The notes beneath the pieces are model-generated. The model had not been told where the DNA came from, did not search any database, and saw only the letters and a list, made by a program, of their open reading frames with translations. A program made the translations under genes and the position numbers. From Cyathus striatus (Eukaryota > Basidiomycota > Agaricomycetes > Agaricales > Nidulariaceae), in the NCBI GenBank assembly GCA_025738555.1, contig JAOVFP010000010.1:558001-622000 (forward strand): a DNA stretch of 64,000 bases, in the 5' to 3' direction. Shown piece by piece: positions 11,358 to 22,985 of this stretch. Positions within the stretch are counted from its first letter, which is position 1. The number at the start of each line of letters is the position of its first letter.

Positions 11358-11807
11358 ATGTCGGGGGGACGGCGACGCAACATGCGACGCGGTCCTCCGG
11401 TGGACGAGGACATGATGGTACGTACATATACCCTGCTTGCTTGCCTAAAGCTGAGATTTTAAGACAGAGTTCGTCTGAGTCGGATGGTTCATTGTCATCT
11501 AGTAGAGATCGGAGAGATCGGGATGCCCATGGTAGTCGTAGGTCATAATTCGACATATCTTAGGTACATACTGAACCCTACTGCCCACTCAAGATTTCTT
11601 TGGAAAATCCAAGGAATTCGATATAAACAACCTTCGCATCCATACTACAGAAAATAAAATATGTATACATGCCGAAGTAGTTTATGTTATACATACACAA
11701 CCATCTACAATGACAACGGTTAGCTCTCCACTGGTCCATAAAAGTATTTTACTGATATTAGTATGTAGCATATATGTGCTGCCACAATCGCCGTCGTTTT
11801 ATTTTAA
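11358..11807 (+). pseudogene. Family X copy 4, plus strand
   Basis: Exon 1 (11358-11417) encodes MSGGRRRNMRRGPPVDEDMM and is 60 nt long, the same as in the intact copy at 55 kb. Exon 2 (about 11468-11531, SSSESDGSLSSS) keeps phase 1. Exon 3 contains TQDFFGKSKEFDINNLRI and VVYVI and ends at 11718. Exon 4 (11769-11807) ends AVVLF-stop. An in-frame TGA just before TQDFF suggests that it is broken, unless exon 3 starts later. The 3' block continues on the plus strand to about 11940. It is very similar to the copy at 21538-21988. Confidence 0.55.
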
Positions 11808-11940
11808 ATCTCGGGTCACAGAGAGTGGTTCAAGTGTGTTCCTGTCCGGTTGCCATTAAGACCGCCCTTAAAGTTTTCTGTGCGGGCCTCTGAATCCTTA
11901 CTGTGTTCCTTGGAGATGGAGTAAAAACGACGGTTTATTT

Positions 11941-12678
11941 CCTTTCATTTTGCATATTCTCAGATCGGCTTTAAAGATTATTTCTTTTCATTTTGCATAT
12001 TTTTAGATCTATTTAATAATTTCCCGTATTTTTCAAAAAAAAAAAAAGAAGGAAAAAAGAGTACCGGAGGGCTGTCGTCATCCTGCTACTTCATAGCATG
12101 ATTACGGCGGGCTTCGGGTGTTCAGCGCAAAAAACCATATTTTCAATCCTTGGGATACCGGCAGTCCATCATCTATAATGCTAAAGATATGGCGGGATGC
12201 GGGCATTCAGTGCAATGATACTCTCACTGCTATCTATTCAGTTATTCACACGGCAAAAACTTCAAAAAAAAACATAAGCTGACCAGGGCGGTCTGGCTAT
12301 ATTGAAAACCGGACTACCATAATCCATCTTCAATCCCAAGTTTATGGTTGTCGGGTCTTCAGACTTGAGTCTCATTTTTAGATAGTTATACTTTTTAGAC
12401 GACATATGCTCAGTCAATTCAGTCAATATAATGCATTCGCGCATGATTTATAGTACCTGCAAGCCTGAAAGCCATTCAGAATAAGCAGAGAAGGAGTGGG
12501 AAAGATAGGACGGAGGTCTAATAATTTATCACTTCAAAGAAGCAGTGGTATATACGTAGTACACTACCGCAGTTACGCACCCTAAGTAGAAACGTGAGGA
12601 ATTCAGGCGATCATCGGAGTATTCGGTAGAAAAGAGAAGAATCGACATCGGCAGTATGGTACAAGTATACCAAATAGC
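11941..12678. repeat. Duplicated spacer between family X copy 4 and MTAP copy C
   Basis: Most of the segment matches 22110-22790: a poly(A) run, gagtaccggagggctgtcgtcatc, then the gagaaggagtgggaaagatagg stretch. The two copies differ around 12140-12440, where this one has extra or different sequence. At about 12678 the similarity stops where unit 2 continues into exons 6 and 5 of the intact MTAP, so a deletion joined this point to the GA-rich intron. Confidence 0.6.
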
Positions 12679-13735
12679 CTAGGTGAAGTGAAGTAAGGAG
12701 GGAAGGGAAGGGAGCAGAGAGAACGAAGGAGGGAGGTTGATTACGTAAGGAGTGGGAGGGGTGGAGCGGGGGGAAGGAATGAGGTGGGTGGGTGGTAGGT
12801 GGATGGAGAGACGGGGGTAGATGATGCGAGGGGGAAGGGAGAAGGAAAGTTGGGAGGGGGTGGTAGGAAAAGGAAGGAAGGAAGAACGACATAGCAAAGG
12901 GATGAAGGTGAGAGAGGGGGGAAGATACGAGGAAGGGGGCAGATAGCAAGTAAAAGAACGAAAAGAACTCACCTCAACTCAGCCTCCCTAGCCAACTTAG
13001 CCTCCGGCAACACACTCATATTAATCAAATCCCACCTAAGCAACCTATACATCCCACTCTCCGCCCTCGTACTAAACTGCGGGCCCTCCATACACACGAT
13101 AGTCTTCCCAGTATGCATCAGAACCCCCCGTCCCTCTCCTCCAACCACGCAACAAACTTCCCACTAAACGGATCACCAAACATCACATATACAACGATGC
13201 TCCCATCGAAGTACGTCGATGGTCTTATGCCCTTCGTACGATCGATGATCTGGGATGGGAGGGCGAAGTCTCCAGGGCGGATTTCTTCACGGAGCGAGCC
13301 GACGGCGCTGAATGCGATGATAGCGCGCACACTAATGGATTTGAGAGCAGCGATGTTGGCGCGGGCTGGTACGTGTGAGGGCGTTATGGTATGTCCTGTT
13401 CTGTGTCTTGCGAGGAATGCTACGAGAGTGCCGCTGGGGCGGAGGCGATTGGGATAGTGGAGGAGGGGAAGCCCCATGGCTAGCTAGTGTGTGTGAGTGG
13501 GAGAAGGGAGGGGGTGGGGAGGACGTACTGTTTATGGGTTTACGTGTTTTCTGTTGGGGTGTTAGTAAGAAAAGAAAGGGTGGAAGGGGAGACGTACACA
13601 AAAGTGAGGTTATCAAGGCGATACAACCCACTGCCACCAATGACACCAATGAGAACTATACAACTTTTAGTTCGTACACCTTGTAGTAACACGTAGTGTA
13701 CGCACCTTTTTGGTCAGCCATACTTTCGATAATCC
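12679..13735 (-). pseudogene. MTAP copy C, lacking exons 5 and 6
   Basis: Exon 1 (MADQK, near 13720), exon 2 (about 13650-13590, [12 protein letters not shown]), exon 3 and most of exon 4 (13470-12970) are recognisable. Exon 4 lost about 25 bases after WLEER, which shifts the frame into DGGF-stop. Exons 5 and 6 are missing: the GA-rich intron (12680-12965) is truncated into unrelated spacer. Confidence 0.8.
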
Positions 13736-13915
13736 GGTTCCTAACTGTGGAGGGTAGATGCAGGTATCGAGCGGGAGAGCGAAAGAAAGCCAGCTGAGCG
13801 ATGAAGCTGAAGATTTTTGGGTTCCAATAATCAATCGATGGTCAACCCGATCTGGATCGATCGTGCAATTTTTGGTTCGGAAGGCGGGATGGGGATGCGG
13901 TTGAGATGGCTTAGA
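13736..13915. repeat. MTAP 5' flank repeat
   Basis: This sequence upstream of MTAP copy C (ccatactttcgataat, then a purine-rich stretch and tcaatcgatggtcaacccgatctggatcgatcg) is shared with 24640-24830. A related segment lies at 58800-58950. It probably holds the ancestral MTAP promoter; I see no defined promoter motif. Confidence 0.5.
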
Positions 13916-13919
13916 CAGC

Positions 13920-14240
13920 TTCACATTGTAACCAGCGAGAAGGAGGTGACCGCACGTAGAAGCGAGGAGGGAATGGCCACGCGTGTAGAGGGGGTTATGG
14001 CGGCAGAGGTTGGCGGCGACCTCACGTTGTAACCAGCAAGAAGGATGTGTCCGCACGTAGAAGTGAGGAGGGAGTGGCCACGCGGGAAGAGGTGGTGACG
14101 GCAGTCCGAGTCGCACTGTAGCCAGAGTAGATGGCGGCGCGTTGATGCCGGTAGATGCAGTGGCGGCGGCTTGTATCCAGCGAGGAGGGCGACATGGAGA
14201 GGCAGTGAGGAGGCAGTGGTAGGATGGCAACGTCCTTGCA
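13920..14240. repeat. Minisatellite of about 100-bp units
   Basis: The motif ttgtaaccagcragaagga, then ccgcacgtagaagygagg and gtggccacgcg, recurs at 13922 and 14022, with degenerate repeats near 14120 and 14180. The period is about 100 bp. The large open frames on both strands here come from the repeat and are not called as genes. Confidence 0.6.
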
Positions 14241-15495
14241 CTGCGCTGTAACGAGTGAGAACAAAGAAATTTTTCTTATCTAATCATATCGGATTGAATG
14301 ACGAGAGGGGCTGCGGGGTGGTGTGATGTGCGGGCATCGGATGCGCGTTATCTCGCCATCGATCTCCCTCGACAACATTCCTTAGAGTCAGCATTAACGG
14401 TACTTTAAGCATACTGTGAGCAAACCTCCGGAATCCCCTCTAATTAGAGGGGGATCAAAATTAGATAATACAAAAGCCTGGTGCAACCGCAAACCGTGTG
14501 TTAATTAAGTGTAAAGAACGTTAAGCAATTATAATCAAAGTACAATCATGCACAAGCTCGAATTACTACGAGTAAGATATATATAATAACATATCCATTT
14601 CCAGAGAAAGAGTTTAACGCGCTCTTAGTTCGACTAGTGCAAGCACAAAGTCTTAAGCCCAGGACCCACGACAAGGGAGCACGAGGAAGGATAGCAAGTA
14701 TCCCACTCATCCTGGGAAGACGCACCTTTATATTCCAAAGCCTAAACGTTGTTGATGCCGTGCAAAAAGAGAGAACCAATATTCGAGACTTGAAGATGGA
14801 ACCCGTCAACTGTGACATTGTTCTTCTCTCGTGGACTACCTGACCTGTTGGCTCTATCTCTATCAGACATGGGCGTAGATTATGGATGTTAGTTATGAGG
14901 ATGGACTCAGCGAGTTCGACGATGCGAGAAGTAGCCGAAAAACTAATAGCAATATCGATAGAGCCCTGGTGCAGGAGGAAAGAGGAATGTTAGCAGACAG
15001 AAACTGATATGTGAGAGAGATACCTAATGCAGGAGGGAGGAGGAATGCGGACCATTCAATTCCCCTAAGCTCCTTGTACCATTCGCGCAGCTAGCTACAA
15101 TTCATGACGAGTCACGACGATCTCGCCATTATAGCAAGGGAGATCGAGTAGAGTTGGTGGGTGTCAGCGGCCTTGATCAAGAGGTCATAGTGAGCTCACT
15201 CACAACAAAGATCCCGTCAGATGCCTGGTGCAGTAGGGAGGAGGAATGGGGTGGGAGCATTTTATATCAAGAATTTTTGCGTTCCTAGACCGGACCCATA
15301 CCCGTCAGTGCCCATACCAAGTATGGCATACCCCTGCAGCTGCCTAGAGATAAATCTATACCATCAACCAGTAAGTAGATAAGGAAGAAAAGGTATCAGG
15401 ATCAACCAGTATCAAAGTAGGTAAAGGCACATGTGAATCAACCAGTAACATCAGTAAGTAGACAGAAACCTGGTGCAACTAGTGGTATGGTCCGG
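14241..15495. other. No recognised gene
   Basis: Overlapping open frames lie on both strands at 14546-14843 without family signatures. From about 14960 to 15260 a short motif (cctggtgcaggagggaggaggaatg) recurs about three times. From 15340 the sequence matches 320-500, the flank of family X copy 1. Confidence 0.35.
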
Positions 15496-16130
15496 ATGGC
15501 CATACCTCCCTGACCGTGGAAAATAAAGAGGGCATATAAATGCAGAATGTGATGATATAAAAACCGAGGGAAGAAAAATAACGGCACCGTTTTTATTTCT
15601 TCTCTTGGGAACACAAAAAGACATATTCAGACAGCCGTGCGCCTAACTAGTCGACATCAAGGGAGGTCTTGACAGTCAACTCGAAAGAAAACACAAGCTT
15701 GAATGATATCACTCTCTGTGACCCGAGAACTAAAATAAAACGATGATGGGCTTGTAATTGTTCTATGAATTTAACTGACATTAGCACCCTTGCGATTTCA
15801 TCTTTTAAATAAATATTCTTACCGATGACTGCGGGTATATATTGAACACCTTAGACTGAATCATGTTGGCGGATAGATTAAGCATTTCTTTGATACTGAA
15901 ATCGCTCGATTTGCCGAAAAAATCTTTTACACCATCAGATATTTGACCAATGGTATGTATGCGAAGTCGGGTACTTACGACTGCTACTGCCATTCAAAGA
16001 TTCATCCGCTTCAGATGTCTGTTTGAGAAGTGAATACATAATCGTGCGATGAATGAACAAGTACTAACCGGTGTGTCACCATCCACCCTCTCTGGGGGGA
16101 CGTGATGGCATTTCTTCTTACGTCGTTTGC
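15496..16130 (-). pseudogene. Family X copy 3
   Basis: A basic exon (SKRRKKKCHHVPPERVDGD, about 16125-16070) is followed by exon 3 (VKDFFGKSSDFSIKEMLNLS, about 15940-15824) and a last exon ending IIVLF-stop at 15730-15732. The 3' block has the usual parts: AGGGAGGTCTTGAC at 15661 and the hairpin catacctccctgacc at 15503. It resembles copy 1 more than the 27-kb and 55-kb copies. The start codon is not clear. Confidence 0.5.
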
Positions 16131-16428
16131 TCCCTCCTGCCATTTACCATAAGAGGCCTCGGTCTGGGTACACCGTAACAACTGTTACTGAAGCAATCCA
16201 GAGGAAGTTATATAGAGAAGTACACGAGGCAAGCAGCTGTAATACTGTACTACATCTACACCATTACATCATTGAAGTCATACCTGGGCCGCCCTTTCGG
16301 GTTTTATTTGGCTCCTGATCTGAGAAACGTACTTATTATCAGTCTCAGAATTACATTGGTGTGCAGAAAACACTTTATCCAGTGATAAAGTGCATGTACA
16401 GCACTTCAAAATAAAAAAATAGGAGCTC

Positions 16429-18362
16429 TTTACACTTAGCCATGTGTTCTGTACGGATCCGCGCGGAATCCGTATGGAATTTTCGGAATCCGTGCGGAAT
16501 CTGCACAGATTTTTTTCATTTTGGCAGAGGTTTTTTTGGGTCTGTACAGATTCCGCACAGATTTCGAAAATTCCGTACGGATTACGCAGAATTCCTCGGA
16601 ATTCCGCATTACAGACCTGAAAATTCTGTACAGAATTTTATTACACTTATTTCCTTGCATGTGACACACTGCATTAAGCATGATACTAGGTGTTGAGTGT
16701 GACACTATATGTTAAATGTGACACTATAAGCGTGACACTAGGTGTTGAGTGTAATACTAAGTGTTGAGTGTGACACTATATGTTAAATGTGACACTATAT
16801 ATTAAATGTGACACTATAAGCGTGACACTAGGTGTTGAGTGTGATACTAGGTGTTGAGTGTGATACTAGGTGTTGAGTGTGATACTAGGTGTTGAGTGTG
16901 ACACTATACATTAAATGTGACATTATGCATTAAGTGTGACACTATGCATTAAGCGTGACACTAGGTGTTGAGTGTGACTAAGCGTGACACTAAGCGTGAC
17001 ACTAAGCGTTGAGTGTGACACTAAACATTGAGTGTGACACTATACATTAAACATGACACTATGCATTAAGTGTGACACTATGCATTAAGCATGACACTAT
17101 GCATTAAGTGTGACACTAGGTGTTGAGTGTGACTAAGCGTGACACTAAGTGTTGAGTGCGACTAAGCGTGACACTAAGTGGTGAGTGTGACACTAAGTGT
17201 TTAGTGTGACACTATACATTAAACATGACACTATGCATTAAGCGTGACACTAAGTGTTGAGTGTGACACTATACATTAAACATGACACTATGCATTAAGT
17301 GTGACACTAAGCATTGAGTGTGACACTAAGTGTTGAGTGTGACACTAAGTGTTGAGTGTGACACTAAGTGTTGAGTGTGACACTAAGTGTTGAGTGTGAC
17401 ACTAAGTGTTGAGTGTGACACTAAGTGTTGAGTGTGACACTAAGTGTTGAGTGTGACACTAAGTGTTGAGTGTGACACTAAGTGTTGAGTGTGACACTAA
17501 GTGTTGAGTGTGACACTAAGTGTTGAGTGTGACACTAAGTGTTGAGTGTGACACTAAGTGTTGAGTGTGACACTAAGTGTTGAGTGTGACACTAAGTGTT
17601 GAGTGTGACACTAAGTGTTGAGTGTGACACTATACATTAAACATGACACTATGCATTAAGTGTGACACTAAGCGTTGAGTGTCATACTATACATTAAACA
17701 TGACACTAAGCATTGAGTGTGACACTAAACATTGAGTGTGACACTATACATTAAACATGACACTATGCATTAAGTGTGACACTAAGCATTGAGTGTGACA
17801 CTACATTAAACATGACACTATGCATTAAGTGTGACACTAAGCATTGAGTGTCATACTATACATTAAACATGACACTATGCATTAAGTGTGACACTAAGCG
17901 TTGAGTGTGACACTATGCATTAAGTGTGACACTAAGCATTGAGTGTGACACTATGCATTAAGTGTGACACTATGCATTAAGTGTGTCACTATACATTAAA
18001 CATAACACTATACATTAAGCATGACACTAAGTATTGAGTGTGACACTATGCATTAAGCATAACACTAAGACACTAAGTGTTGAGTGTGACACTATACATT
18101 AAGCATAACACTATGCATTAAGTGCGATACTATGCATTGAGAATGATACTATATATTGAATGTATCATGGATTTTGTATAGTGTAACACTTTTCACCTAG
18201 GGTTACACTTGACATGTGTGACAAGGCAGCAATGCATAAATCCACACAGAATTCATGCAGAATATGTATGGAATCCATATAGAATAATCACCTCTAATAA
18301 TAATAATAGCTACTATATAAATTCTGTATGGTATCTATACAGACCTCTTGGGGGAGTGTAAA
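16429..18362. mobile_element. TIR element filled with a minisatellite
   Basis: The ends TTTACACT (16429) and AGTGTAAA (to 18362) are inverted. Just inside, tctgtacggatcc on the left pairs with ggtatctatacaga on the right. The 16440-16640 interior consists of cggaatc/gattccg inverted repeats that can fold into hairpins. I could not identify a target-site duplication or any transposase, so it would be non-autonomous. It splits a repeat block whose other copies lack it. Confidence 0.5.
16665..18175. repeat. 19-bp minisatellite array
   Basis: About 1.5 kb consists of variants of GTGACACTAAGTGTTGAGT. From about 17318 to 17630 some 16 copies are nearly identical; elsewhere variants with tatacattaa, tatgcattaag or aggtgttgag alternate. 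The unit contains the imperfect palindrome AGTGTGACACT, whose halves match the element's termini. Confidence 0.9.
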
Positions 18363-18674
18363 TTACTGAAAAATAGCTATTTGGGTGTGATGATCGGAGC
18401 AGAGCATTTAGTCAAAAAGAAACACCACCAAACAGGTAAGTTGGAAGGTACTTAACGGTAGTACCACATGCAATATGAAGAACGAAGAGTAAGTAAACCA
18501 AAGACCAAGTTCTGCGATTCGTTTCAAGTCACATCACAATACAAGTATGCATCCAACAGCACTAGATCTAACTAATCCATCTTCAGCCAAACCTCAACAG
18601 AAACCAAAGACTCAATCAACGACCCACCTTATACATACTCCTCCAACAAACCATCTTCCTCTCATGCTCACGCA
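18363..18674. other. 3' flank of MTAP copy D
   Basis: The sequence is C/A-rich with similarity to 22790-22980 and 1880-2030, which also lie downstream of MTAP copies. No gene is seen. Confidence 0.4.
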
Positions 18675-19985
18675 GCACCCTCCCCAAAATACTCGGGAAG
18701 CACATAGGCCAACTTTTCTTTATCCTCCTTCTTCTGTTCACCAGAGCGGGGCATAATACTAAACTTCATATCGCCCACTTCTTCCAGGAATACAGAGGCT
18801 TTGTCACCTAACATACATATACATCATCAGTATAAGTCATTAAATGGTTAAATGGGTATGTCCACTAGCAAAACACGAGGTGTGGAAGAGTGTCCGAATG
18901 TATACCCTTCTGAAAGGAAAGGACGGGAGAGGAGAGGAGACTCACCAGTGATAGCTTTATGTAAATCATCCAACATAGTCACAGCCACAAGACGCAACGT
19001 ATCCGCGTTTGCCTTTAAGGTTTTGAACACTTCTGCGACTGTGACGCTGGAGGAGGCGGGGCACCATGAGTCGTAGTCTGTTGCTGTTGCTATTAGGGCG
19101 TAGCTGTGGGTTTGGGTTAGTATGAGGAAGGAGGGGGGGATATGAAATAACAAAAGGGGGAAGAAGAGGGAGGTAAGAGAGGGACAAAGAGGGAGGAGGG
19201 GAACGAAAACGAAGGGAGGAGAAAAGGAGGAAGAGGGAAGAGGAAGAGAAGAGGAGGGAGGTGATGCGAGGAGAGGAGGAAGGGAAGGGAACAAGGAGAA
19301 TGAAGGAGGGAGGTTGATTATGTAAGAAGTGCGAGGGAGGAGGAACGGAGTAATGAATAAGGGTGGGTAGTAGGTGGATGGAGAGTCGTGATAGATTACC
19401 CAAAGCGAGGTAAGGAAGGATAGGAGGGGGTGGTAGGAAAGGAAGGAAGGACGACGTGGCAAAGGGATGAAGGAGGGAGAGGGGAAGATACGAGGAAGGG
19501 GGTAGATAGTAAGTAAAAGAACGAAAAGAACTCACCTCAACTCAGCCTCCCTAGCCAACTTAGCCTCGGGTAACACACTCATATTAATCAAATCCCCCCC
19601 AAGCAACCTATACATCCCACTCTCCGCCCTCGTACTAAACTGCGGGCCCTCCATGCACACAATAGTCTTACCCATATGCAACAGTACTCCCTGTCCCTCA
19701 CTATCCAGTGCCCTCTTAACCCGCTCCTCCAATCATGCAACAAACTTGCCACTGAAGGGATCACCAAACATCGCATGCGCAATGATGCTCCTGTCGAAGT
19801 ATGTTGATGGTCTTATGCCCTTTGTACGATTGATGATCTGGGATAGGAGGGCAAAGTCTCCAGGGCGGACTTCCTCACAGAGCGAGCCGACGGCAGAGAA
19901 TGTGATGATAGCGCGCACACCAATGGATTTGAGAGCAGCGATGTTGGCTCTGGCTGGGACATGTGAGGGTGTTATGGCATGTCCT
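18675..19985 (-). pseudogene. MTAP copy D, 5'-chimeric with premature stop
   Basis: Exon 6 (18815-18675, ending EYFGEGAA-stop) and exon 5 (about 19100-18945, [11 protein letters not shown]) are open. The GA-rich intron is 19110-19530. Exon 4 (19985-19537) is open except for TGA at the Trp of KFVAW (near 19735), identical to copy B. Upstream of HGTGH it is replaced by the 78-codon ORF at 19972-20208. Exons 1-3 are absent, so it cannot make the enzyme. Confidence 0.85.
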
Positions 19986-20208
19986 GTTCCATGTCATCAG
20001 CAATATAAGTGACGACCTTCACTTTTTGTGCATATGACAATGGGCCCCTATTCTCTCTCGCCACTTTCCCATCCCCTACAGTATCACCATCACCTACCAA
20101 AGCCATCTCTGGCTCTGCAGCCTCAGCTGAATCCTTAGCAGCAGCCGTCTTCGATACGCGCTTCAATTTCGAGTGAGGCTTAGCAGCCTTAAGTGATGCC
20201 AACTCCAT
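19972..20208 (-). pseudogene. Second copy of the 78-codon ORF fused to MTAP
   Basis: It is nearly identical to 10440-10676 (MELASLKAAKPHSKLKRVSK...), ending [14 protein letters not shown]. It overlaps the truncated MTAP exon 4 in another frame. Its presence at both sites shows that it was part of the block before duplication. Confidence 0.4.
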
Positions 20209-20780
20209 GGATTGGAGGCAGTGTCACAGTTCAGTGGTTGTGGGCTGCATAATCTCGAGACGGCATTGCTGGGAAGTTCCCCAAGTTATCTATAAAAAGA
20301 CATGTTGGTTGGGACAGAAGTGTAGTTAATGCGTTACATAACAGAGAACTCACCTTCAGTTGGCTGGAGCAAGCGTCAAAGTTCGTGACACTCAGTAGGG
20401 TTCAGTTGAATTTTGTTCTCCGCATCAATTCTTATCACTCCGAATTTCCCCCTGACTTGGCATCAGTATACCATATGGTAGGTGTACACCAAAATGCATT
20501 TCCAAAAATTTCGAAAGTTAGAATTGAGTACGGCTAATGTAATCCCCTTGCACGATCTGGCCCGCACTATCATGACGTTCTCTGCCTTCGCGAGGAACTC
20601 CGACCGATGATCACGCAAGTCATTAACCGTACAAAGGGAATCAGGCCCCGAAGGTGTGGAATCTTAAACATCATTGAGTCTTCTATTTGTACTGCTTACC
20701 CATATACTGACTCGTGCATTACACCTTCCCCATTGATCTACTATTTCATACCAAAAAGCTATGCAGTTCTGTAGTATGAC
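20209..20780. repeat. Duplicated spacer, second copy
   Basis: It corresponds to 10677-11240, including the plus-strand MTAP scrap (about 20560-20660, [13 protein letters not shown]). The similarity continues on the far side of the MITE at 20784-21409. Confidence 0.65.
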
Positions 20781-20783
20781 ATT

Positions 20784-21409
20784 AGGGGAGTTCAAACCTG
20801 GCTGTTTCGTGGCGCCAAGGAAATGATGGTAGTACATCAACTTCATTTCGTATCGTCCTAGGCTTGACAACCCCCGATACAAGTGAAGGCAGTTGATGCT
20901 TAATCAGAGTGGAGTACAGTCGGGGAATAAATTCTGTTGATGTGAGCCCGCACTGAACGTAAAATGTTCAGTGATTGTAGATTAGATAGAGATAGCATCC
21001 AAGCATGTTCTGCAGCTTCCACAACCACTCCTTTGAACTATGGGTTTTATGGGGTGTCCTAGCATCCAGAATGGCCCTGAGAGATGAGAGTTGTTCTTCA
21101 AGAAACTGAAGTGAGTTCCAGAAGATGTGTTGACGAGAGGAAGGGGAGGTTCTGCCATGTATTCGAGATTAGAGACTGTAAGGCACTAGAGCAATTACAA
21201 ACAGTAAAAATAGTGTCCATCGGTGTTGATGGGCAACGTGGAATGCACCAGTGCGGCACAGCGACAGACCAATTCAAATTCCGATTGAGGGTTTACTTGG
21301 ATCTCGCAACGATACAGGCATAGAACTCTTCAGCTGTACTCGTGGGAAGTTATTTCGTTTCGCCGTTTGTTTGTATCGCATTTTTGTATCGCCAGGTTTG
21401 AACTCCCCT
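20784..21409. mobile_element. 626-bp MITE with 19-bp perfect TIRs and ATT duplication
   Basis: The termini AGGGGAGTTCAAACCTGGC (20784-20802) and its perfect inverse (21391-21409) are flanked by ATT on both sides (20781-20783, 21410-21412). The duplicated block at 11240-11250 has the empty site, with a single ATT before ggcgtctatc. No transposase is present. Near its right end, plus-strand VGSYFVSPFVCIAFL weakly resembles VGSYFIALPPILSLF of the membrane protein gene at 5355-6231, but this may be chance. Confidence 0.85.
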
Positions 21410-21537
21410 ATTGGCGTCTATCTCGGGCTGCACATATAAAGAACCTCACCATCACTGCACTGGCTGGAACATTTCCACGTAATCTCCCCCCTTTAACTCC
21501 CACAACTTGAGCGGCCATCTTCAACGTGTTAGAGCCC

Positions 21538-21988
21538 AACGTCGGGGGGACGGCGACGCAACATGCGACGCGGTCCTCCGGTGGACGAGGACATGATGGT
21601 ACGTACATATACCCTGCTTGCTTGCCTAAAGCTGAGAATTTAAGATAGAGTTCATCTGAGTCGGATGGTTCATCGTCATCTAGTAGAGATCGGAGAGATC
21701 GGAATACCCACGGTAACCGTAAGTCATAATTCGACATATCTTAGGTACATACTGAACCCTACTGCCCACTCAAGATTTCTTTGAACAATCGAAGGAATTC
21801 GATATAAACAACCTTCGCATCCACACTACAGAAAACAAAATATGTATACATACCGAAGCAGTTTATGTTATACATACACAACCATCTACAATGACAACGG
21901 TTAGCTCTCCACTGGTCCATAAAAGTATTTTACTGATATTAGTATGTAGCATATATGTGCTGCCACAATCGCCGTCGTTTTATTTTAG
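21538..21988 (+). pseudogene. Family X copy 5, start codon lost
   Basis: This is the sister of 11358-11807. The ATG is ACG here (aacgtcgggg), so exon 1 lacks its start. Exons 2-4 and the AVVLF-stop (TAG at 21986-21988) are retained, as is the 3' block to about 22120. Confidence 0.55.
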
Positions 21989-22109
21989 GTCTCGGGTCAC
22001 AGAGAGTGGTTCAAGTGTGTTCCTGATCGGTTGCCATTAAGACTGCCCTTAAGGTTTTCTGTGCGGGCCTCTGAATCCTTACTGTGTTCCTTGGAGATGG
22101 AGTAAAAAC

Positions 22110-22985
22110 GATGGTTGATTATTTCTTTTCATCTTGCATATTTTTAGATCTATTTAATAATTTCCCGTATTTTTCAAAAAAAAAAAAAAAAAAAGAAGGA
22201 AAAAAGAGTACCGGAGGGCTGTCGTCATCATACCACTTCATAGCATGATTACGGTGGGCTTCGGGTGTTCAGCACAAAAAACTTTTCATACCTCTATTAG
22301 CTGGCCAGGGCGGTCTGGCTACACATCTCTACTCTGAAAACCGGCATAACCATCTTACATATCACTATAACACTAGGTGGATGCGGGTCTTCACACTGAA
22401 ATGTCATTTCAGTGATCAGTCATGATTCATTTTCAGTTACTTTTTGGAAGACATATACTCAGTTTTTTTTTTTTTTTGAAATCCTGTATTTAATATGCTC
22501 AGTTAGTTCAGTCAATATAATGCATTTGCGCATGCTTTATAGTACCTGAAAGCCTGAAAGCCATTCAGAATAAGCAGAGAAGGAGTGGGAAAGATAGGGA
22601 CGGAGGTCTAATAATTTATCGCTTCGAAGAGGCAGTGGTATATACGCGGTACACTACCGCAATTACGCACCCCAAGTAGAAACGTGAGGAATTCAGGCGA
22701 TCATCGGAGTATTCGGTAGAAAGAGAAGAATCGACATCGGCAGTATGAAGAAAGAGGACGAGGAAAGAATAAGTTGGTACAAGTATACCAAATAGCCCAA
22801 ATTCGAATTCAATTCATCTACAACACAATACAAGTATGTATCCAACAGCACAATATCTCCTCAATCCATCAGCCAAACTCCAAACCTCAACAAACCGAAT
22901 CCACACCCACACACCTTATACATAATCCTCCAACAAACTCTCCCCCCCTCCAACAAAGCCCTTCCTCTCACACTCACGCTGAAGC
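22110..22985. repeat. Duplicated spacer and MTAP 3' flank
   Basis: From 22110 to about 22790 it matches 11950-12678. From 22790 to 22985 it is the C/A-rich 3' flank of the intact MTAP and has its equivalent near 18550-18670. No coding signal. Confidence 0.55.

Noticed and set aside
13667..14264. Long overlapping frames on both strands, including a 187-codon minus frame
   Set aside because: They fall in the 100-bp minisatellite and the MTAP 5' flank. The translations are repeats of the same phrase, with no family.
16680..18175. The regular 19-bp repeats considered as a CRISPR array
   Set aside because: There are no unique spacers between repeats, no cas genes, and the organism is a fungus. 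It is a tandem satellite.
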